In this document: in pieces, positions 42,131 through 51,607 of the stretch | How positions within the stretch are numbered: position 1 is the stretch's first letter | How the letters are laid out: every line of letters begins with the position of its first letter | Source: SB11 sp035906255 | GTDB taxonomy: Bacteria; Bacteroidota; Bacteroidia; UBA8524 | DNA: 64,000 bases | NCBI GenBank assembly: GCA_035906255.1 | Contig: JAMIFM010000037.1 | Location: 310,001 to 374,000, forward strand | Direction of reading: 5' to 3' | Notes under the pieces: model-generated | Told to the model about the DNA's origin: nothing | What the model saw: only the letters and a program-made list of their open reading frames with translations | Databases searched by the model: none | Translations under genes and position numbers: made by a program

Positions 42131-42844
42131 CTAATTACTTGGGGGCACAGTAGGGTCTGTGGGTGTAGGTGGTTGTACAGGAGCAGCAGGTTGCGGCGGT
42201 GTAAATGCAGCAGGAGGTGGGGTGTAGCTTGGTTGTGGTGTAGGAGGAACAATAGTTTGCTGGTTGGCGGATTGTTGTGTTCCACTGCCAATGCTATTTT
42301 CATTCATTTTTAAGGCTACATACGCGCCCGAACTGATGCCCAGTAATAATAACTGTTGGTTGTCATAAGTAGGCAAGGTATGATTAAGGTTAAAGAAATC
42401 GGTAATATAAGCTACCCCGAAAATCACATTAAAAACAAATGATTGAAAGCGATGAACGCTGATACCCGTGTCGTCTGATAATAAATCGGTAAAAAAACCT
42501 TGCGAGGGTTGGTTTTGGTGGCGTACAATATTGGTGGCACCTGATTGTGCTTGGTTTACTTGGTTATTATCCACCACGCGGGCAAGGGTAGTTGTTCCCA
42601 GCCCTATACCCAGCAATGCAAGGGCAGTATTATTAATTGCGGGCAGGTTTTCGTTGTAAGCAAACCCCAGTATAAAACACGAGGCAATAAGCAAAGTCCA
42701 CCACAGTAGTTGTGTACGCGAAAAACTGTAGGGTTTGTTAGGGCTGTCACTAATATCTTTAATAATAGTGGTTTTGAGTGACAGAAAGATGGCGGCAATC
42801 CACATGGCAGCCACAATAATAACGGCAATAACAGAGGGATTCAT
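42131..42844 (-). CDS. Membrane protein with proline-rich cytoplasmic tail
   Basis: 237 residues. Hydrophobic segments near 5-23 (IAVIIVAAMWIAAIFLSL), 44-63 (QLLWWTLLIASCFILGFAY), 73-88 (ALALLGIGLGTTTLARVV, short), 132-150 (FVFNVIFGVAYITDFF) and 163-180 (QLLLLGISSGAYVAL). The last 55 residues are Pro/Gln/Thr-rich (PPTPQPSYTPPPAAFTPP). The pattern 'SRTQLLWWTLLIASCFILGF' followed by 'LALLGIGLGTT' is one I recall from uncharacterised bacterial membrane proteins. Function unknown. Confidence 0.82.
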   Translation of the reverse strand: MNPSVIAVIIVAAMWIAAIFLSLKTTIIKDISDSPNKPYSFSRTQLLWWTLLIASCFILGFAYNENLPAINNTALALLGIGLGTTTLARVVDNNQVNQAQSGATNIVRHQNQPSQGFFTDLLSDDTGISVHRFQSFVFNVIFGVAYITDFFNLNHTLPTYDNQQLLLLGISSGAYVALKMNENSIGSGTQQSANQQTIVPPTPQPSYTPPPAAFTPPQPAAPVQPPTPTDPTVPPSN

Positions 42845-42982
42845 ACGATAGTACGTTTAGTTAGGTAAATCAAATATAAAATATGGGGAATAAAATTATC
42901 TACGCATTTTTACCTGTTTTTATTTTACTGAATCAAAAGAAAAATGGGTTTTTCGATAAAGTGAAAATGGGTATTTATTTTA

Positions 42983-43052
42983 TGCCGCAAAGAAGCTAAG
43001 ACGCAAAACGGATATGAATTAGGGAGCTTTGTGGCTTTGCGACTTCGTGGCA
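42983..43052. repeat. Imperfect GCAAAG-type inverted repeat
   Basis: Left arm TGCCGCAAAGAAGCTAAGAC, right arm in the complement TGCCACGAAGTCGCAAAGCC. Word content (GCAAAG, CTTTGCG) matches the tighter hairpin at 4703-4745. Confidence 0.55.
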
Positions 43053-43094
43053 AAAAACAGAAGATGCTTCTTGCGCTGCGCGCTCTAAATAACA

Positions 43095-43151
43095 ACAGGT
43101 TTTATACCTGTCGTACCTCGACGAACATCCCGACGGGCATAAAGCCCGCCG
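43095..43151. repeat. Palindrome pair of the intergenic hairpin family
   Basis: ACAGGT-TTTAT-ACCTGT (43095-43111) and CGACGGGC-ATAAA-GCCCGCCG (43131-43151). The second recurs almost identically at 56664-56684. Confidence 0.7.
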
Positions 43152-43228
43152 TTTGGCCAAGAATTGTTTGTATGAAATTTCTGAGCAGAGAAGATAGCTT
43201 ACAGGTTTTGGAGTAAATTTGGGACTCA

Positions 43229-43651
43229 ATGACTAAATTTAAGATTTGGGCGATTAAGAATGAGTTTATTGCCCTCATACCGCTTATTATTACTGCATTT
43301 TTGATGCTGGGGAGCTTGGTTTATTCAATCCCGGAGTGGAGTCCGGCTCTTTTAAGATATTTTATTGGATGTACTCTTATTCTGATAAATTTCTTAGCAC
43401 TGGTAACAAAAAGATACTCAATGGTTAAAAATATTTTTCTGATTGTATCTCTGCTTGCAGCATTCGACTTAGTTTTGTTTTTTCAATCATTTACTACGTA
43501 TTCATATAGGTTTCGGCTTTTATTTTTAAATATAGGTGTCACTTTTCAACGCGAAGGGCTAATTATATTTTTAGTTAATCTATTATTAAACTTAGGGTTC
43601 TATAAAGAACAATTATCAAGGCTGGTAGCTTGGGTAAATCATAAAAATTAA
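43229..43651 (+). CDS. Small AT-rich four-segment membrane protein
   Basis: 140 residues with four hydrophobic segments: FIALIPLIITAFLMLGSLVY, LLRYFIGCTLILINFLALV, NIFLIVSLLAAFDLVLFFQ and EGLIIFLVNLLLNLGFY. Charged ends (MTKFKIWAIKNE, VNHKN). No motif or family recognised. It is more AT-rich than the gltX gene that follows, and lies just after palindromic repeats, so a non-core origin is possible. Start at the first ATG of the frame. Confidence 0.7.
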   Translation: MTKFKIWAIKNEFIALIPLIITAFLMLGSLVYSIPEWSPALLRYFIGCTLILINFLALVTKRYSMVKNIFLIVSLLAAFDLVLFFQSFTTYSYRFRLLFLNIGVTFQREGLIIFLVNLLLNLGFYKEQLSRLVAWVNHKN

Positions 43652-43720
43652 CAGTTAGAGTATTATCTAATATAGGAGCACTCTACCCACTTAAAATTTC
43701 AAAACCTGCGGCGGGTGCGT

Positions 43721-43728
43721 TATCTTTG
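43721..43728 (+). promoter_or_regulatory. -7 promoter element of gltX
   Basis: TATCTTTG, exact match to TAnnTTTG, 19 bases upstream of the ATG. Confidence 0.65.
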
Positions 43729-43747
43729 CACCTCTTTTTAAAAGATT

Positions 43748-45286
43748 ATGGACAGACGAGTTAGAGTACGTTTTGCACCCAGTCCTACAGGCCCTTTGCA
43801 TATTGGCGGGGTTAGGACGGCTTTGTACAATTACCTTTTTGCCAAAAAATACAACGGCGATTTTTTGTTGCGTATTGAAGATACCGACCAAAACCGCTTT
43901 GTACCCGGAGCAGAAGAGTATATTGCAGAAGCATTGGAATGGGTGGGTTTGAAGTTTGACGAAGCACCCCACGTGGGCGGCGAATACGGCCCTTACCGCC
44001 AAAGTGAGCGTAAGCCCATGTACCGTCAGTATGCTGAGCAGCTGATAGAAAGCGGCCACGCATACTATGCTTTTGATACCGAAGAAGACCTTGAAGACGT
44101 GCGCAAAAAGGCTGAACAGGCAAAAATTTCGTGGAAATATGACCCTGTAACCCGCCAAAGCATGAAAAACTCGCTGACGCTTAGCCACGATGAGGTGAAG
44201 CACCGTTTGGAAAGCGGCGACCCTTATGTGGTGCGTATAAAACTACCCCGTAAAGACGAAGTACGTTTCCACGATGAAATACGTGGCTGGGTAGTGGTAA
44301 ATACCGCGCAAATGGACGACAAAGTGTTGTTTAAGAGCGATGGTATGCCTACCTATCACCTTGCCAACATTGTTGACGATTATTTAATGAAGATTACCCA
44401 CGTAATACGCGGCGAAGAGTGGTTACCCAGTGCACCTTTGCACGTATTGCTATACCGCTATTTGGGTTGGGAAGAAGTAATGCCCAAGTTTGCCCACTTG
44501 CCCTTGTTGTTGAAACCTGAAGGTAATGGTAAACTTAGCAAACGCGACGGCGACCGTTTGGGTTTCCCCGTGTTTCCGTTGGAGTGGAAAGATCCCAAAA
44601 CGGGTGAAATATCAAGCGGTTACCGCGAAACAGGCTACTTTAAAGAAGCTGTTATAAATATGCTTGCTTTGTTAGGTTGGCACCCAAGCGACAACCGCGA
44701 GTTGTTTACTATGGATGAGTTGATAGAGGCGTTTAGTATAGAAAAGGTAAGCAAATCGGGGGCTAAGTTTGACGTTGAAAAAGCTAAGTGGTTTAACCAC
44801 CATTACCTGATGGCAAAAAGCAACGATGAGCTTGCCGAAGCCCTACAACCTACATTAGATGCCTATGCGGTTACTATGCCTAAAGAACGTGTAGCAATGG
44901 TGTGTGGTATGATGAAAGAAAAGGTGCAGTTTATCCCTGAGTTGTACACCGCAGGTAAATATTTCTTCTCAGACCCTGAAAGTTATGACGAAGGGGTAGT
45001 GAGTAAGAAGTGGAAAGACTTTACCGGCCCTGTGTTGAGCGATTTGAAAAACGACCTTGCTGCCTTGGCTGACTTTACTGCCGAAGCGATAGAAAAAACC
45101 TTCCACGATGTGGTAGAGAATAAGCACGGTAAAAAACCGGGTGAAATGATGCAAACCTTCCGCCTGAGCATATCAGGGGTGGGCGGTGGCCCCCCGATTT
45201 TTGAAATGGCTGCCTTTTTAGGTAAAGAAACCTTGGTGCGCCGCATAACACATTGCTTGGCAGCTGTACAAGCAGGTGCTAACTAA
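43748..45286 (+). CDS. gltX: Glutamate--tRNA ligase
   Basis: 512 residues, standard length for the non-discriminating or bacterial GluRS class. Class I signature HIGH appears as 'PSPTGPLHIGGVRTALYNY' (His18-Ile19-Gly20), 'RIEDTDQNRF' follows, and the KMSKS loop reads 'GKLSKRDGDRLGFPVFPLEW'. A zinc-binding site is not obvious. The enzyme charges tRNA-Glu in the cytoplasm. Preceded by a clean -7 element and followed by a rho-independent terminator, so transcribed alone. Confidence 0.98.
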   Translation: MDRRVRVRFAPSPTGPLHIGGVRTALYNYLFAKKYNGDFLLRIEDTDQNRFVPGAEEYIAEALEWVGLKFDEAPHVGGEYGPYRQSERKPMYRQYAEQLIESGHAYYAFDTEEDLEDVRKKAEQAKISWKYDPVTRQSMKNSLTLSHDEVKHRLESGDPYVVRIKLPRKDEVRFHDEIRGWVVVNTAQMDDKVLFKSDGMPTYHLANIVDDYLMKITHVIRGEEWLPSAPLHVLLYRYLGWEEVMPKFAHLPLLLKPEGNGKLSKRDGDRLGFPVFPLEWKDPKTGEISSGYRETGYFKEAVINMLALLGWHPSDNRELFTMDELIEAFSIEKVSKSGAKFDVEKAKWFNHHYLMAKSNDELAEALQPTLDAYAVTMPKERVAMVCGMMKEKVQFIPELYTAGKYFFSDPESYDEGVVSKKWKDFTGPVLSDLKNDLAALADFTAEAIEKTFHDVVENKHGKKPGEMMQTFRLSISGVGGGPPIFEMAAFLGKETLVRRITHCLAAVQAGAN

Positions 45287-45307
45287 GCACACACAATACT
45301 TTTAATG

Positions 45308-45340
45308 AGGCTGTCCCGATTTTTGGGACAGCCTTTTTTT
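45308..45340 (+). terminator. Terminator after gltX
   Basis: Stem AGGCTGTCCC/GGGACAGCCT with a 7-base loop and a run of seven T. Confidence 0.9.
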
Positions 45341-45343
45341 ATT

Positions 45344-45477
45344 GCGACAGGTATAAAACCTATCGCTTTTAATGTGCCACAACTTATGGTTTTAAACCAT
45401 AAGTTGTGAGGTAGGCAACCGGAACAGAATTTTATATTCTGTTCATTAGGTTTTATCAGTGAGGGATGTCAGCCCTC
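45344..45477. repeat. Cluster of four palindromes, intergenic hairpin family
   Basis: In order: GCGACAGGT-ATAAA-ACCTATCGC (one mispair), a 31-base near-perfect palindrome with 15-bp arms (45378-45408; core ATGGTTTTAAACCAT), GAACAGAAT-TTTAT-ATTCTGTTC (45422-45444), and GAGGG-N7-CCCTC. The cores recur at 56699-56762 with different outer arms. Confidence 0.8.
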
Positions 45478-45553
45478 TGCAAGCTGTTTATAATACTACA
45501 TTTACCTTTCGGTGCGTTTTAGTATATTAGAGGAAGACGAAAGGAATTGTGCC

Positions 45554-46261
45554 ATGACAACATTAGGATTGAATTGGTTTACTGAAGGACGGGTTGATTT
45601 TGAATACAAAAAATACTTGCTGTTGGCTTATCTGCAACACGTCCACAAAAATTTTGAGGAAAACCGCTTATACCCCCAACTGGCCGAGTTGGTAGAGCAT
45701 TACCGCAACCTTAACACATTTATCCAAACCAAAAAGAGTTTATCCGAGGGGTTTCCGAAGGAGATTAGCGAAGTAGATTTAAAAAAGCTGAAACTGGTGT
45801 ACGAAACCACCATTAAGGACGATGATTTGATGGGCGAAATTGAGCGGATAATAGAATACTCGTTACCGCGGTTTAAAATGGGACTTGAGGACGGCCGCCA
45901 TCGCTATGATGCCATTGAAGAAAAGCTGAATATATCACCCGTAGGCATTTTACCGCTGTATAAAAACGAAGGGTATCTATTACTGAAAAACGGCAACACT
46001 ACCGATACGCAAGTGTACCAATACCGCATTACTGTTTTTGAAAGTGCTGAGGAACGTTTCAGGGGTATTCATACCGAGTACGTAGCAAGCTACCCTCACT
46101 CATTGGTATATACCTATGAAAATATTAAGAAAGAGTTGGTAAAAGAATACAAGCAGTTACCCAATCCGGCCACCTATTTGGCTGAAAGTACTGTGTTTTA
46201 CCCCATTCAAGAAACCCTGCTACCCATAGCAGGCAGGTACTTGGTACGGTTAATCAACTAA
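45554..46261 (+). CDS. Conserved hypothetical protein next to secG
   Basis: 235 residues from 'MTTLGLNWFTEG'; a GTG 42 bases upstream is in frame but less likely. Helix-rich: 'DFEYKKYLLLAYLQHVHKNFEENRLYPQLAELVEHYRNL' and 'LKKLKLVYETTIKDDDLMGEIERIIEYSLPRF', then a mixed C-terminal part ('GYLLLKNGNTTDTQVYQYRI', 'FRGIHTEYVASYPHSL'). I recall close relatives in Bacteroidota, commonly beside secG, without function. No leader, so cytoplasmic. Its stop abuts that of secG on the other strand. Confidence 0.85.
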   Translation: MTTLGLNWFTEGRVDFEYKKYLLLAYLQHVHKNFEENRLYPQLAELVEHYRNLNTFIQTKKSLSEGFPKEISEVDLKKLKLVYETTIKDDDLMGEIERIIEYSLPRFKMGLEDGRHRYDAIEEKLNISPVGILPLYKNEGYLLLKNGNTTDTQVYQYRITVFESAEERFRGIHTEYVASYPHSLVYTYENIKKELVKEYKQLPNPATYLAESTVFYPIQETLLPIAGRYLVRLIN

Positions 46262-46612
46262 TTAGTTGTTAGAGTCAGCAGGTTGTGCTGGCTGGGCTGG
46301 TTGCGCAGGCTGAGCCGGAGTTGTTGGAGTAGCACCTTGAGTGTTTTCCAACTGGTCAGCGTTGATTGCTTTTTTAGCACCCTCTTCAGTAGTACCTGCA
46401 AAAAAGTTGCTGGCCAATGCAAGAATGATGATTGCGATAGCTAAACCCCAAGTAGATTTTTCTATAAAATCAGTAGTACGTTTTACACCAAAAGCAAGGT
46501 TTGATGATGAAAACTGAGAGGCCAAACCGCCGCCTTTTGGCTTTTGAACCAATACTACCAATATAAGCAGCAACGCTGCGATGATTATCAATATAGTTAA
46601 GAAAGTGTACAT
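46262..46612 (-). CDS. secG: Preprotein translocase subunit SecG
   Basis: 116 residues. First hydrophobic segment 'LTILIIIAALLLILVVLVQK', the SecG-specific 'QKPKGGGLASQFSSSN' loop, second segment 'WGLAIAIIILALASNFFAG', then an Ala/Pro/Gln-rich tail of AQP repeats (AQPAQPAQPAQPADSN). SecG is the auxiliary membrane subunit of the SecYEG export channel. The tail repeat is short and low-complexity. Convergent with the preceding gene, with no space between stops. Confidence 0.96.
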   Translation of the reverse strand: MYTFLTILIIIAALLLILVVLVQKPKGGGLASQFSSSNLAFGVKRTTDFIEKSTWGLAIAIIILALASNFFAGTTEEGAKKAINADQLENTQGATPTTPAQPAQPAQPAQPADSNN

Positions 46613-46876
46613 ATCGTCTCTTAAATCTCTTTTTTAAAGGATGGCAAAGATGTATCTTTTTTATCTCAATAGCAAGTGCAAGGCGTTTTTCAATTGTTTG
46701 GTTTTTGTAATAAAAAAGAACCCGTCGAGCCATTTTATTAACAAGCCTGCATAGCTGCATAAAATAACATACGGTTGAAGCTATGTAAGAAATTGAAGGT
46801 TTTAATTTTTTTGCTGCATTAGAGTTTAAACTTTGTTAACAAAGGCTAAGTTGATTATTACGATATTTGCAGCCGG

Positions 46877-48955
46877 ATGTTGAAATCGTTTTGTGTTCTA
46901 ATATGTTCATTAGTTGTCCTTTGTGTAAACGGACAAGTTATACCCTATCATCAACTCTCAACTGATGTGGGTAATATTGGTGTAGCCATTAGTAACGTAG
47001 GTACCATTGGCAGACCCGGTGTTATTACCAACCCGTTGGGTATGCCCAGTATGGAGTATCCTATCAAATCAGGGATTAACCACTTGTTTGAGGGCGGCCT
47101 TTGGATAGGTGCCAAAGTAAATGGAGAAATCCGTGTATCAACGGTGGGTGATGATGCAAGCTCGGGCTACCGTGCAGGGCTTGACGGTTTTGAGTTTACT
47201 GCCACCGGCCCGTTGAATGTACGCTCAACCCTTTCAAATAGTGAGTATTTCAGCTCATCAGCAATATCACACCAAGATTTTATTGCCACCTTTACCGATA
47301 GTAACGTAGTAATACCCGGTACGGTTACCCCTATACAACAACACCAGTTTCCGTTGCGTGCTTCGGTAAATATGAAAACATACGCTTGGAACTACAGCTT
47401 TGCCGATTATTTTGTGATTGTTGATTACGAAATAACCAACAAAAGCAACGATGTGTGGGATAGCGTATGGATGGGGCAATGGAACGATTTAGTTGTACGT
47501 AACCTAAACGTAACACAAGATGGAGGTAGTGCTTTTTATAATAAAGGCGGCGGCGGTTTTGTAGATAGTTTTGGAACGATATACGTATATCAGGTATATG
47601 GTGATGATGTTGATTTTACCCGCTCTTACGGTGCCTGCGGAATATTGGGTGCAGAATGGCGCAATAAGTTTATACATCCTGCAAACAAAGATAGTTTGGT
47701 AGCAGGCGGTTTTCCCTCTCCAAGCATCAACCCTAATTTTTGGATATTCGGTTTTTCATCACTGAATGATTTTGTGCCTCCTGCTGATGACGTGGCTAAA
47801 TACGACCGCTTGCGCAGGGGTATTAACCTGCAAGACCCTGCGGTGGCCAATCAGCTTAAAGTGGGCACTAACCTTATACAATTAGTATCTATAGGGCCTT
47901 TGGCAAGTGTGCAACCCGGCGAGAGTTTTAAAGTAACGATGGCATACACGGCTGCCAAACAAAAAGGTGGCCCGCAAGACAGTCCCGCAGCTCGTGAAGA
48001 ACTGATACGTAACCTTAATTGGGTGCAACGTACTTACAGGGGAGAAGATGTGGACGGAAAAGGGATTTACAAACCTGAGCTTGACTTGAACAACAACGGC
48101 AAGCTTGACCGTTATGTATTGCCTGAGCCTCCCCGTACACCCAAAGTTAAAATAGTACCTTCATCAAACAAGGTAGATATTTATTGGGATGATGCCGCTG
48201 TAAATTCTATCGACCCTATTTCTAAGAAAAAAGATTTTGAAGGTTACCGGATATACCGTAGCAACCCCGGTGATGATAAAGGCGGTAACTTAATTGCTTC
48301 GTCAAACCTTGTAGCACAATGGGATTCAGCAGGAAATAAAATTGGATTTAACAACGGTTTCGAATCAATAAAACTTGCACAGCCTAAGCATTTTGACGGT
48401 GATACCACCACCTATACCTTTCATTACGAAATGAACGGGTTGCTAAACGGCTGGCAATATATGTTCATTGTTACTTCATTTGACGAGGGTGATGATGAGT
48501 TGGGCTTGGAGCCTTTAGAGTCATCGTTTACCGAAAACGATTTCAGAGTGTTTGCAGGTGCAAACACTAATAATTTTGATAGTAAAAACCCTGCTACCAA
48601 AGTAGGGGTATATCCCAACCCATACAATACTACTGCTGCATGGGACGGAACAACCACCCGTACCAAGAAAATATACTTTTATAACATTCCTGAGTTGTGT
48701 ACCATTACTATATACAACATAGCGGGCGATGTTATCACCACCTTGTACCACAATGCCGAAACCTACCAAGGGGAAGACATACGCTGGTACGAGAACTTTA
48801 GCGATATAGGCAGCAACGTATTCTCGGGCGGTGAGCACGCTTGGGATTTACTTTCAACCACCAAAAGCTCCATCACATCAGGCACTTACCTGTTTACCGT
48901 TAAAGACTCTAAAAGCGGTCATATACAGGTAGGCAAGTTTGTGATATTAAAATAG
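46877..48955 (+). CDS. T9SS-exported surface protein with fibronectin-like domain
   Basis: 692 residues with a signal peptide (MLKSFCVLICSLVVLCVNGQ). Large beta-rich N-terminal region without recognised family ('FEGGLWIGAKVNGEIRVSTVG', 'YFVIVDYEITNKSNDVWDSV'); residues about 440-550 resemble a fibronectin type III domain ('TPKVKIVPSSNKVDIYWDDA', 'FEGYRIYRSNPGDDKGG'). A C-terminal sorting-like domain starts at 'VGVYPNPYNTTAAW' and ends 'KSGHIQVGKFVILK'. It should leave the cell through the type IX system. The next gene begins 20 bases later and is also a T9SS cargo, so the two form an operon. Confidence 0.9.
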   Translation: MLKSFCVLICSLVVLCVNGQVIPYHQLSTDVGNIGVAISNVGTIGRPGVITNPLGMPSMEYPIKSGINHLFEGGLWIGAKVNGEIRVSTVGDDASSGYRAGLDGFEFTATGPLNVRSTLSNSEYFSSSAISHQDFIATFTDSNVVIPGTVTPIQQHQFPLRASVNMKTYAWNYSFADYFVIVDYEITNKSNDVWDSVWMGQWNDLVVRNLNVTQDGGSAFYNKGGGGFVDSFGTIYVYQVYGDDVDFTRSYGACGILGAEWRNKFIHPANKDSLVAGGFPSPSINPNFWIFGFSSLNDFVPPADDVAKYDRLRRGINLQDPAVANQLKVGTNLIQLVSIGPLASVQPGESFKVTMAYTAAKQKGGPQDSPAAREELIRNLNWVQRTYRGEDVDGKGIYKPELDLNNNGKLDRYVLPEPPRTPKVKIVPSSNKVDIYWDDAAVNSIDPISKKKDFEGYRIYRSNPGDDKGGNLIASSNLVAQWDSAGNKIGFNNGFESIKLAQPKHFDGDTTTYTFHYEMNGLLNGWQYMFIVTSFDEGDDELGLEPLESSFTENDFRVFAGANTNNFDSKNPATKVGVYPNPYNTTAAWDGTTTRTKKIYFYNIPELCTITIYNIAGDVITTLYHNAETYQGEDIRWYENFSDIGSNVFSGGEHAWDLLSTTKSSITSGTYLFTVKDSKSGHIQVGKFVILK

Positions 48956-48975
48956 AAACACTTTTTAATTACAAT

Positions 48976-51399
48976 ATGAAAAAATCAGTATTCACCCTAT
49001 TGTTACTAATTTGTGCCGTGCTGGTAAAAGCACAGTACCCATTGGTAGCTATTGACACCACGCAGTACATGAGCCCTTCGCGTTTAGCGCAGGTTAAATA
49101 CAATACTGCCGGACAAGACAGCACATGGCCTGATTATTTGAGGCCGGTACTAAGCAACCCCCGCTACGGCGATACAGTTGTTATAGAAGGTATAGTTACT
49201 TTCGACCCTGCTTCATACGGTTTATCATCAAACCGTCGTTCGGCATTTCTTCAAGAAGCCGGCAACCGTTCATGGTGCGGTGTTGAAGTAATGTTTGATA
49301 CAGCGGCACTTAGCCCTCGCCCAACAAAATCGGCGTTGGAAGCTGCCAGCCAGTTTGAGCAAAACCTGAAAAAAGGCCGTAAAGTAAGGATAACTGCAAA
49401 AATCGGTTATTTTCAAGGCCATACCCAGTTATACGTATTGCCTATTCCTACACAGGTAATCAGCTTGGGTAATACCATCACCGCCCAAACCATTACCATT
49501 GCTGATTTGATGAAAAACAATTCAGGTACTATGGAGCCACAGTTTGCCACAGGCGAACAATGGGAAGGTGTGTATGTTGAGATTAAAAACGTAACAATTG
49601 ACAACGTGAGCGCAAGCGGACAACGTTGGTTTTGGGGCGTGAAAGATGCTAACGGAAACGTGTTGAGTATGCGCGACTACTCAGGTTACTACCGTAACGA
49701 TAACTTGGATAACGACCCTAATACCCCTGTAAACTTTACCCCTCCGGCATTGGGTGCTAAACTTAGCCACATACGCGGTGTAGTTACCGAAAGCGGAAAC
49801 GCTGGCAGCAAGCAATACTACTTAGCTCCTTTATATCCTGATGATATTGCCTTGCCATTGGCCGAGCCTCCAAGCGTAACCAATATTAACCGCAACCCAA
49901 CTATTGTGTTGCCAACTTCAACCCCTGTTATCTCTGCTACCATTACTGATGATACCGCAGTAGCATCAGCCGTGTTGTACTACGCAGTGGGTTACAATAA
50001 CACTACTTTTACCTCAGTAAATATGACCGCCAGCGGTTCTACTTACAGTGCACAAATACCTGCACAAACAGTAGGTTCAATTGTTAAATACTACATAAAA
50101 GCTACCGATAACAGTGGTAACTATATTTTCTCGCCTGACAGCCTTGCCCTAAACTCGGCTTACAAAGTGTTGAATGGTGTAAATAACATCAGCGATATCC
50201 AACAAACCCCATACAGCAACGGTGGTAGCATGTTTGTTACTGATACCCTGTTCAACATCAGCGTACCCGGTGTTGTAGTATCTACCAACGCAGCAAACGA
50301 TTTAGGTTTGTTCACCATACAAGCAGGCAATGCTCCTTGGTCGGCAATATTTGTACGTCCTACCTTGGGCGACGGTGTTACTGATTGGAAACGCGGCGAC
50401 TCAGTGGTAATTACTCAGGCTCTTGTAACTGAAAGGTTCAACTTAGGCAGCGACCCCTTCGGTAGCGTATCAAACTCATTTGGTGTTACCTTCCTTGAAG
50501 GTGTTAAATTCACTATGGGAGGCCGTTGCAAGCAAATGCCAAACGTTGATTACCTGCTTATCGATTCGTTAATCTCTCCAACCTTCAACAAAGAGCCATA
50601 CGAAGCAATGCAAATACGTTTTACCAACGCTTACGTAATTAACGAAAACCCTGATGCACCCAGCAACTTTGGTGAATTTAGCGTACATACCAACCAAAAC
50701 GCAACCGTAGGTTTCCGTGGCGAAAACTACTCAAACGATTTAGGCTTTACCTTTAATACCGATTCATTAAACAATGGCGAATTGTTGCCCGTATTCCAAG
50801 GTACTATGTCATATGCGCACGGTAACTGGAAAATGTATCCCCGTAACCGTACCGATGTTGGCAAACGCGGTGATTTGATTGCTCCTTACATTGTTAAAAT
50901 TGGTGCTGATACTGTTTACCACCAAAAAGGACAAAACTATACTGATTTGGGCGCAACAGCTTGCGACGATATGGATGGTAACATCAGCACAAACGTTAAC
51001 ATAAACACCTCAACCGTTGATGTAAACACAGTAGGAACTTACATTGTAACCTTTACCGTAGCTGACGCTGCCGGTAACAACGCTACACCGCTAACCCGTG
51101 TAGTAATAGTACAACAAGGCCAAAGCATTGCCGATTTGGGCAAAACCATCAACATGGGCTTATATCCCGTGCCTGTGGCAAACACCCTTAACCTTGCTAT
51201 CGGTAGCAACTACGATGATGTAGCCACTGTAAACATTCTTGACATTACAGGCAAAACCATCGCTACCCACACTGTTAGTTTTGTAGCAGGCAGCAACACT
51301 ATTTCATTACCCGCAGATGCCTTATCGTCAGGTATCTACTTCTGCCAGTTTAGCAGTAAATATTTTAACAGCGTACAAAAATTTGTAGTGACCAAATAA
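48976..51399 (+). CDS. T9SS-exported multidomain protein with OB-like and Ig-like (DUF5011) domains
   Basis: 807 residues: signal peptide (MKKSVFTLLLLICAVLVKAQ); an OB-fold-like domain near 50-165 ('GDTVVIEGIVTFDPASYG', 'KGRKVRITAKIGYFQGHTQL'); an Ig-like segment near 300-390; a second OB-like module near 410-620; a DUF5011/HYR-type domain near 638-710 ('KGQNYTDLGATACDDMDGNI', 'TVGTYIVTFTVADAAGN'); and a T9SS type A sorting domain from 'MGLYPVPVANTLNLAIG' to 'NSVQKFVVTK'. Relatives with OB-like modules include nuclease-associated and choice-of-anchor proteins, but no nuclease motif was seen. Co-transcribed with the upstream cargo gene. Confidence 0.9.
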   Translation: MKKSVFTLLLLICAVLVKAQYPLVAIDTTQYMSPSRLAQVKYNTAGQDSTWPDYLRPVLSNPRYGDTVVIEGIVTFDPASYGLSSNRRSAFLQEAGNRSWCGVEVMFDTAALSPRPTKSALEAASQFEQNLKKGRKVRITAKIGYFQGHTQLYVLPIPTQVISLGNTITAQTITIADLMKNNSGTMEPQFATGEQWEGVYVEIKNVTIDNVSASGQRWFWGVKDANGNVLSMRDYSGYYRNDNLDNDPNTPVNFTPPALGAKLSHIRGVVTESGNAGSKQYYLAPLYPDDIALPLAEPPSVTNINRNPTIVLPTSTPVISATITDDTAVASAVLYYAVGYNNTTFTSVNMTASGSTYSAQIPAQTVGSIVKYYIKATDNSGNYIFSPDSLALNSAYKVLNGVNNISDIQQTPYSNGGSMFVTDTLFNISVPGVVVSTNAANDLGLFTIQAGNAPWSAIFVRPTLGDGVTDWKRGDSVVITQALVTERFNLGSDPFGSVSNSFGVTFLEGVKFTMGGRCKQMPNVDYLLIDSLISPTFNKEPYEAMQIRFTNAYVINENPDAPSNFGEFSVHTNQNATVGFRGENYSNDLGFTFNTDSLNNGELLPVFQGTMSYAHGNWKMYPRNRTDVGKRGDLIAPYIVKIGADTVYHQKGQNYTDLGATACDDMDGNISTNVNINTSTVDVNTVGTYIVTFTVADAAGNNATPLTRVVIVQQGQSIADLGKTINMGLYPVPVANTLNLAIGSNYDDVATVNILDITGKTIATHTVSFVAGSNTISLPADALSSGIYFCQFSSKYFNSVQKFVVTK

Positions 51400-51433
51400 A
51401 AATACGCCTACGATAAATTCGCTTTTATCTATG

Positions 51434-51468
51434 AAAAAGCCGCCTTTGAACAAAAAAGGCGGCTTTTT
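51434..51468 (+). terminator. Terminator after the T9SS cargo operon
   Basis: Stem AAAAAGCCGCCTTT/AAAGGCGGCTTTTT with a 7-base loop and T-run. Confidence 0.9.
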
Positions 51469-51550
51469 TGTTTAGATTTATGTACATTACAGTACAGTTT
51501 GCGTTGTAATGTTCCTAACCCGGTTTGGGATATTGGGTACAAAATGGAAT

Positions 51551-51558
51551 TATATTTG
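51551..51558 (+). promoter_or_regulatory. -7 promoter element of clpC
   Basis: TATATTTG, exact TAnnTTTG match, 49 bases upstream of the ATG; TTTG lies 23 bases further upstream as a possible -33 element. Confidence 0.55.
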
Positions 51559-51607
51559 TAATTTCTTACTACGAACAGCTTTTTTAAGGAAAGGATATAT
51601 AAAATAA

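Larger units (their letters stand above)
42845..43228. other. Intergenic region with GCAAAG-type repeat and two palindromes
   Basis: 384 bases, no gene seen. Holds an imperfect inverted repeat (42983-43052), and two palindromes belonging to the family found in other intergenic regions (43095-43111 and 43131-43151). Confidence 0.7.
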
